From JANQPX01 sp050633905 (lineage in GTDB: Bacteria; Pseudomonadota; Alphaproteobacteria; Geminicoccales; Geminicoccaceae), in the NCBI GenBank assembly GCA_050633905.1, contig JBOEHJ010000001.1:25314-89313 (forward strand): 64,000 bases of DNA. The letters are read 5' to 3'. A program made the position numbers and the translations under genes. Within the stretch, counting starts at the first letter, position 1. The number at the start of each line of letters is the position of its first letter. This document shows positions 60,476 to 64,000 of the stretch, piece by piece. The notes under the pieces were generated by a model. It had not been told where the DNA came from and did no database searches. It was given only the letters and a program-made list of their open reading frames with translations.

Positions 60476-62091
60476 AGTTTGGTGCAATGTCGCTGGATCA
60501 GGCGGAAGGAGGTTTCCTCGCTCATGGCGTTCATGCGGGCGACGTCCGCTTCAAGAAGGGACGGCTGCTGACGGCTGGGGACATCGAGGTTCTGGAGAGT
60601 CTCGGCATCGAGACGGTGATGGCCTGCAAGCTTGGGCCGGATGATGTTGCCGAGGATGAGGCGGCAGGCAGGATTGCCGCGGCCTCTGCAGGACGTGATA
60701 TCGAGGTGGAGCGTCCTTTTACCGGGCGGGTCAATCTGCGCGCCTCGGCTGATGGGGTGTTGTGCCTGGATCCCGCCAGGATTGATCGCCTGAACCGTGT
60801 CGATGAGGCGATCACCCTTGCAACCTTGCCAGCGATGGCGAAGGTTCGTAAAGGGCAGATGATCGCGACCATCAAGATCATTCCCTTTGCGGTCGATGAG
60901 CCAACACTGACCCTTGCTCTATCGGGTATGAGCTTGGATCGGGCAGGTGCTGTTGACGATCAGGCACTTCTCGAAGTCGCGGCCTTCAAGCCGATGGATG
61001 TCACGCTGATCCAAACACGTTTGCCGGGGACGAAGGAAAGCGTTCTCGACAAGACCGTCGGTGTCACCTCGGCGCGACTCAGCCCCCTTGGCGGCAGGCT
61101 GGTCAGTGAAATCCGTTGTCCCCATGACGCCGATGCACTGGCCGTTAAGCTTGGAACGGTTCAAGGGGATCTGATCCTGATTGCCGGTGCCTCCGCCATC
61201 ACTGATCGCCGGGATGTCCTGCCTCAGGCGATTGAACGAGCGGGTGGAGCCGTCGAGCATTTCGGCATGCCGGTTGATCCCGGCAATCTGCTCCTGCTCG
61301 GCCGTTTAGGATCAAGAACCGTGCTCGGAATGCCGGGTTGTGCGCGCTCGCCGAAGCTGAACGGCTTCGATTGGGTCTTGCAGCGTTTGTTCGCCGGCAT
61401 GACGATCACATCAGATGAGATCATGGGTATGGGTGTTGGAGGTCTCTTGAGCGAAATACCGAGCCGGCCGCAGCCGCGGGAACGCGAACAGAAGCTGCGT
61501 GAAGGGTGCGTGGTTGGCCTCCTGCTGGCGGCGGGACAATCAAGAAGAATGGGCAAGGTCAACAAGCTTCTGGCGGATGTCGACGGGCAGGCGATGGTGT
61601 TGCATGCGGTGGACGCCATGTTGAGCTCAAAGGTGGATCAGGTCATTCTCGTGACTGGACATGAGGCTGATGAAGTCGCCAAGGTGTTGGCGGAGCGCAA
61701 AGTGACCGTGGTTCACAATCCGGATTATGCCCAGGGCCTAAGTACCTCGCTTCGAACGGCGCTCAATGTCCTACCTGCGAATACCAGAGGTTTCCTGGTT
61801 GGGCTTGGTGACATGCCACGCATTCAATCGGCGGATATCAATCGGCTGATCGCCGCGTTCGAGCCGATCGAGGGACGCTCGATCTGCGTGCCGGTCGTGA
61901 ACGGTAAACGCGGTAATCCCGTCTTGTTCTCGAGCGACTATATCGAGGAGATGCGGGGGATTGAAGGCGATGTCGGAGCGCGCCACCTGATCGGGGCCCA
62001 TGGGGAGGATGTCTGCGAGATTGAGATGGATGATGAGGCCGCCTTGATCGATGTCGATACCAAAGAAGCTCTGGCGGCGCTCAAGGAATGA
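60472..62091 (+). CDS. Fusion of MoeA-like and MobA/MocA-like domains
   Basis: 539 residues. The N-terminal two thirds (1-340) is a molybdopterin-binding domain (MoCF type: VTLIQTRLPGTKESVLDKTV, GAVEHFGMPVDPGNLLLLG). The C-terminal third (about 345-539) is a MocA-type nucleotidyltransferase with GLLLAAGQSRRMGKVNKLL, VHNPDYAQGLSTSLRTAL and GLGDMPRIQSADI. The pair would insert Mo and then cytidylylate the cofactor (MCD), the form used by enzymes of the CoxL/XDH group. Overlaps its neighbours at both ends by 4 bp. Confidence 0.87.
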   Translation: MKFGAMSLDQAEGGFLAHGVHAGDVRFKKGRLLTAGDIEVLESLGIETVMACKLGPDDVAEDEAAGRIAAASAGRDIEVERPFTGRVNLRASADGVLCLDPARIDRLNRVDEAITLATLPAMAKVRKGQMIATIKIIPFAVDEPTLTLALSGMSLDRAGAVDDQALLEVAAFKPMDVTLIQTRLPGTKESVLDKTVGVTSARLSPLGGRLVSEIRCPHDADALAVKLGTVQGDLILIAGASAITDRRDVLPQAIERAGGAVEHFGMPVDPGNLLLLGRLGSRTVLGMPGCARSPKLNGFDWVLQRLFAGMTITSDEIMGMGVGGLLSEIPSRPQPREREQKLREGCVVGLLLAAGQSRRMGKVNKLLADVDGQAMVLHAVDAMLSSKVDQVILVTGHEADEVAKVLAERKVTVVHNPDYAQGLSTSLRTALNVLPANTRGFLVGLGDMPRIQSADINRLIAAFEPIEGRSICVPVVNGKRGNPVLFSSDYIEEMRGIEGDVGARHLIGAHGEDVCEIEMDDEAALIDVDTKEALAALKE

Positions 62092-62510
62092 GCATCGACC
62101 TCTATCAAGAAGCGATTGTCGCGCTTGCGAAAAAGGCGAGAAGGCTTGCTCGTCTGGAGAACCCCGATCGCACGGCGACCATCGATAACCCCCTTTGCGG
62201 CGATCGAGTGACTCTTGATCTCAAGCTTGACGGTAATCTTGTGACTGAGATTGGCCACAAAACCAGGGGATGCCTTCTTTGTGAGGCCTCAGCTTTCCTG
62301 ATCGCCGATCACGGGATTGGTCAGGAATTGGCAGCGTTGAAAACGAAGGCGCCGGAGGTTATTTGCGGGGTGGGAGATCGGAATCAGGCACTCGCGGATC
62401 TTTGGCCGGGCCTTCAAACATTGGAGCCCGTTCGCGACTTCAAGAGCCGGTATGATTGCGTCACTCTGCCGTTCAAGGCGTTGATCAAGTTGCTCGAAGA
62501 CGACGTCTGA
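62088..62510 (+). CDS. SufU/IscU-like Fe-S cluster scaffold
   Basis: 140-residue scaffold-type protein. The three cluster Cys of the fold are present: NPLCGDRVTLDL (Cys about 37), TRGCLLCEASAF (Cys 62 and 65) and SRYDCVTLPFKAL (about 124). The GCxxC spacing and the final CxxLP are those of SufU/IscU. It overlaps the MoeA/MobA-type gene by 4 bp and closes the operon, so it is likely dedicated to the 2Fe-2S-containing hydroxylase and reductase. Such a scaffold outside a suf or isc operon is unusual. Confidence 0.82.
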   Translation: MSIDLYQEAIVALAKKARRLARLENPDRTATIDNPLCGDRVTLDLKLDGNLVTEIGHKTRGCLLCEASAFLIADHGIGQELAALKTKAPEVICGVGDRNQALADLWPGLQTLEPVRDFKSRYDCVTLPFKALIKLLEDDV

Positions 62511-62854
62511 GCTGCTCGTTCCGCGTGCCTTTGAGGCTATGGCGGAATAGGTTGCCAGATGTGCCTTGTAAGTCGTCTTATAGTAAAATTACTTAACCAA
62601 AGCTTAGTCAAACAAATGGTAACGTAGAATGTAATCTTCATCATAAGTGCAGGTGTCTGGAAAATATTTTCCTGGTAAGTTGAAAAAAGTAACAAGAAAA
62701 AAAATATCCGCGGGAAAATTCTTGTGACATCAAGGCTCTAGGCAAATATTGCCTTGGGGTAAATATTTCCTCATTAAGAAAATAAGCCATTCGTTAACGG
62801 CGGGCCTGTAATTTGATCTTAACGCAGATCAAAAAGCAAACGGGTAAACGCCCC
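62511..62854. other. AT-rich upstream region of the LapG-like gene
   Basis: About 345 bp with no gene, much AT-richer than the surroundings, especially 62575-62800. It contains two short inverted repeats described separately. Taken together it looks like a regulated promoter with a structured 5' untranslated region. Confidence 0.45.
62740..62833 (+). promoter_or_regulatory. Two inverted repeats upstream of the LapG-like gene
   Basis: AGGCAA-ATA-TTGCCT at 62740-62754 and TTTGATC-N8-GATCAAA at 62812-62833 are perfect arms. The second ends 21 bp before the ATG and could be an operator or a hairpin affecting translation. The factors involved are unknown. Confidence 0.45.
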
Positions 62855-63580
62855 ATGAACATCCTTCTCAAAGTCGCCGCCCTCGCCGCCGCTTTTGTCT
62901 CGGCCACACCCGCAATTGCCCAAGGGACGAGCTTGTTCAATACAGTGGAGTATAGAACAGACTCGCTGGAGGCGATTCCCCAGTGGCAGCAAGCATTGTC
63001 GAAGATCGCCCGGGAACAGGATGCCTATTACGCTTGTGCCAGGAATACGAACCACTGCGGTTCGCGGGCGGTACAGGCCTGGCAGACAATGATTAAGCAA
63101 CAGCGCAATGCCAAGCAGATCGATCAGCTGCACAAGGTCAACAGCTTCGTCAATCAATGGCATTATCGCGCTGATGACAGAAATTACGGGAAGAGCGACT
63201 ATTGGGCCTCACCTAGCGAATTCTTCAGGCATTCTGGTGATTGCGAAGACTATGCGATCGCAAAATATGTGACGTTGCGTCAGATGGGGTTCGCTGCTGA
63301 TCAGCTGCGCTTAGTCGTGGTCAACGACGTTCGTCACAATCTCGCCCATGCCGTGCTTGCGGCTTATGTGGAGAACGAGGTCTACATTCTGGATAATCTG
63401 AACAACCAGGTCCGTGCGCAATCCAGTGTCCCGGAATATGCACCTTATTACTCAGTCAACGAACAGGCTCGCTGGGCTCATGTTACGGCATCCAAGGCTG
63501 GCGACATCGCCTCGGTTACAGTTGCCGAAGCACCCGCGGGCGGTGGTCTTACCGCCAGATCCCTGTTCTCCAAATCCTGA
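62855..63580 (+). CDS. Bacterial transglutaminase-like cysteine protease (LapG-like)
   Basis: 241-residue exported protein of the BTLCP (DUF920) family. LapG of this family clips giant adhesins from the cell surface. Signal peptide VAALAAAFVSATPAIAQG; catalytic Cys in SGDCEDYAIAKYVTLRQMG, His in HNLAHAVLAAYV and Asp in ILDNLNNQV are all present. ATG 62855 is preferred over the frame start at 62813, which lies in the leader hairpin. No LapD, T1SS or adhesin gene is next to it in this window. An intrinsic terminator follows. Confidence 0.87.
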   Translation: MNILLKVAALAAAFVSATPAIAQGTSLFNTVEYRTDSLEAIPQWQQALSKIAREQDAYYACARNTNHCGSRAVQAWQTMIKQQRNAKQIDQLHKVNSFVNQWHYRADDRNYGKSDYWASPSEFFRHSGDCEDYAIAKYVTLRQMGFAADQLRLVVVNDVRHNLAHAVLAAYVENEVYILDNLNNQVRAQSSVPEYAPYYSVNEQARWAHVTASKAGDIASVTVAEAPAGGGLTARSLFSKS

Positions 63581-63650
63581 GCCCGCGCCATCACGTGGAT
63601 GGCAGGGTTCTGGTGTTCTTGATGATCTTGCGTTGCTACCTGCTTACTTC

Positions 63651-63685
63651 TGGCGTCCGTGTCCGACACGGGCGCCATTTTTTTT
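63651..63685 (+). terminator. Strong rho-independent terminator of the LapG-like gene
   Basis: TGGCG-T-CCGTGT pairs with ACACGG-G-CGCCA around CCG, with one T/G pair, and is followed by eight Ts (63678-63685). 70 bp behind the stop codon. Confidence 0.9.
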
Positions 63686-63940
63686 GGCTGTGATTGCCAG
63701 TTAGCATTGAGCCCGGCATTGGACAGCATTGCCAAGCCACGCGCTTCGAGAACACCCCAGTGGATTTGATCGGTCTTTTCCATGGCAACCAATATGCCAT
63801 AGACATCTTCATGCTTCGGTACTGCCTATCATGAACTTTTGACTAACCGATCATGCAATCTTAACGATTGCACAGCCTCCAAGAAGCTTTTGTTTCAACG
63901 ACGAGAGCCATCGTTCGAACGCCCCAATACCAACCTTCAA
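63686..63940. other. Gap with no gene seen
   Basis: 255 bp between the terminator and a dispersed element. Frames here are complements of non-coding sequence and lack ribosome-binding sites. Nothing supportable was found. Confidence 0.35.
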
Positions 63941-64000
63941 AACTTGGCCGCATATCGTTGCCCCAGGTTCAATCGGCAAAAACCAAATGACGTGGTCACA
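63941..64000 (-). repeat. Dispersed double-hairpin element, copy I (cut by window end)
   Basis: Head AACTTGGCCGCATATCG (63941-63957) nearly matches copy B; AACCAAATGACGTGGTCACA at the last bases matches the core of copies F and H up to the window edge. In the minus-strand sense the second stem (TTGG/CCAA, GCCG/CGGC) is followed by GTTTTG. Confidence 0.6.

Overview
The window reads as chromosomal DNA of a free-living alphaproteobacterium, most like a Rhodospirillales-type or marine heterotroph. The evidence is gene content and order (smpB-dapA next to an SLT transglycosylase, lipA next to a COQ10-type protein, a COG1319/CoxL-type molybdenum hydroxylase operon), abundant TRAP transporters, and codon use that looks moderately GC-rich by eye (not computed). 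I see no rRNA, tRNA, insertion sequence, phage gene or CRISPR array. I also recognise no transcriptional regulator anywhere in the 64 kb, although at least five transport or catabolic operons are present.

Layout. 0.2-3.3 kb: TRAP operon 1 (dctQ-dctM-dctP), then a small unknown gene, a TauD-type dioxygenase and an LpxR-type lipid A deacylase. 6-12.2 kb: a large secreted protein resembling exo-rhamnogalacturonan lyases, divergent from a CUT1 sugar ABC importer (two permeases and a binding protein, no ATPase). 12.4-20 kb: an SDR-fold protein without its catalytic Tyr/Lys, a DUF1203 protein, an SMP-30 lactonase, two-subunit aconitase X and TRAP operon 2, a paralogue of operon 1. 20.4-23.5 kb: gnd, a COQ10-type protein and lipA. 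24-30 kb: TRAP operon 3 without a binding protein, followed by a crotonase, a CoA-transferase, GNAT and DUF1801 genes and a Rieske oxygenase. 30-43 kb: mixed housekeeping and catabolic genes (spondin-domain protein, divergent PRPP synthetase, amidohydrolase, SDR, smpB, dapA, slt, haloacid dehalogenase, threonine-dehydratase type enzyme, pdxH, yceI, HpaI aldolase, maiA). 43.5-49.9 kb: a divergent class A penicillin-binding protein, two tandem paralogous secreted proteins, a DsbA-type protein and an enolase-superfamily enzyme. 50-62.5 kb: an amidase, then a compact operon for a molybdenum hydroxylase (FAD subunit; fused 2Fe-2S/Mo subunit), a 6-hydroxynicotinate-reductase-like protein, UPF0280, DUF1185, XdhC, a MoeA/MobA-type fusion and a SufU-like scaffold. 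62.9-63.6 kb: a LapG-like transglutaminase-fold protease.

Two non-coding patterns stand out. (1) All three TRAP operons begin with a tiny leader ORF of 12-17 codons that has a strong Shine-Dalgarno and ends in an ATGA overlap with dctQ; the three peptides are unrelated in sequence. (2) A dispersed family of about 60-90 bp intergenic elements (nine clear copies, two degenerate) lies mostly right behind stop codons. Its core is a 5-3-5 hairpin of the type GTGGN-CAY-N'CCAC whose N/N' pair covaries between copies, linked by an ATGA-like spacer to a second stem bounded by CTTGG and CCAAG. I did not recognise this family.

Together the genes describe an organism specialised in importing and degrading organic acids, sugar-acid polymers and N-heterocycles. 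The 52-62.5 kb molybdenum hydroxylase operon, with its own cofactor and Fe-S maturation genes, is the best candidate for an undescribed catabolic pathway.
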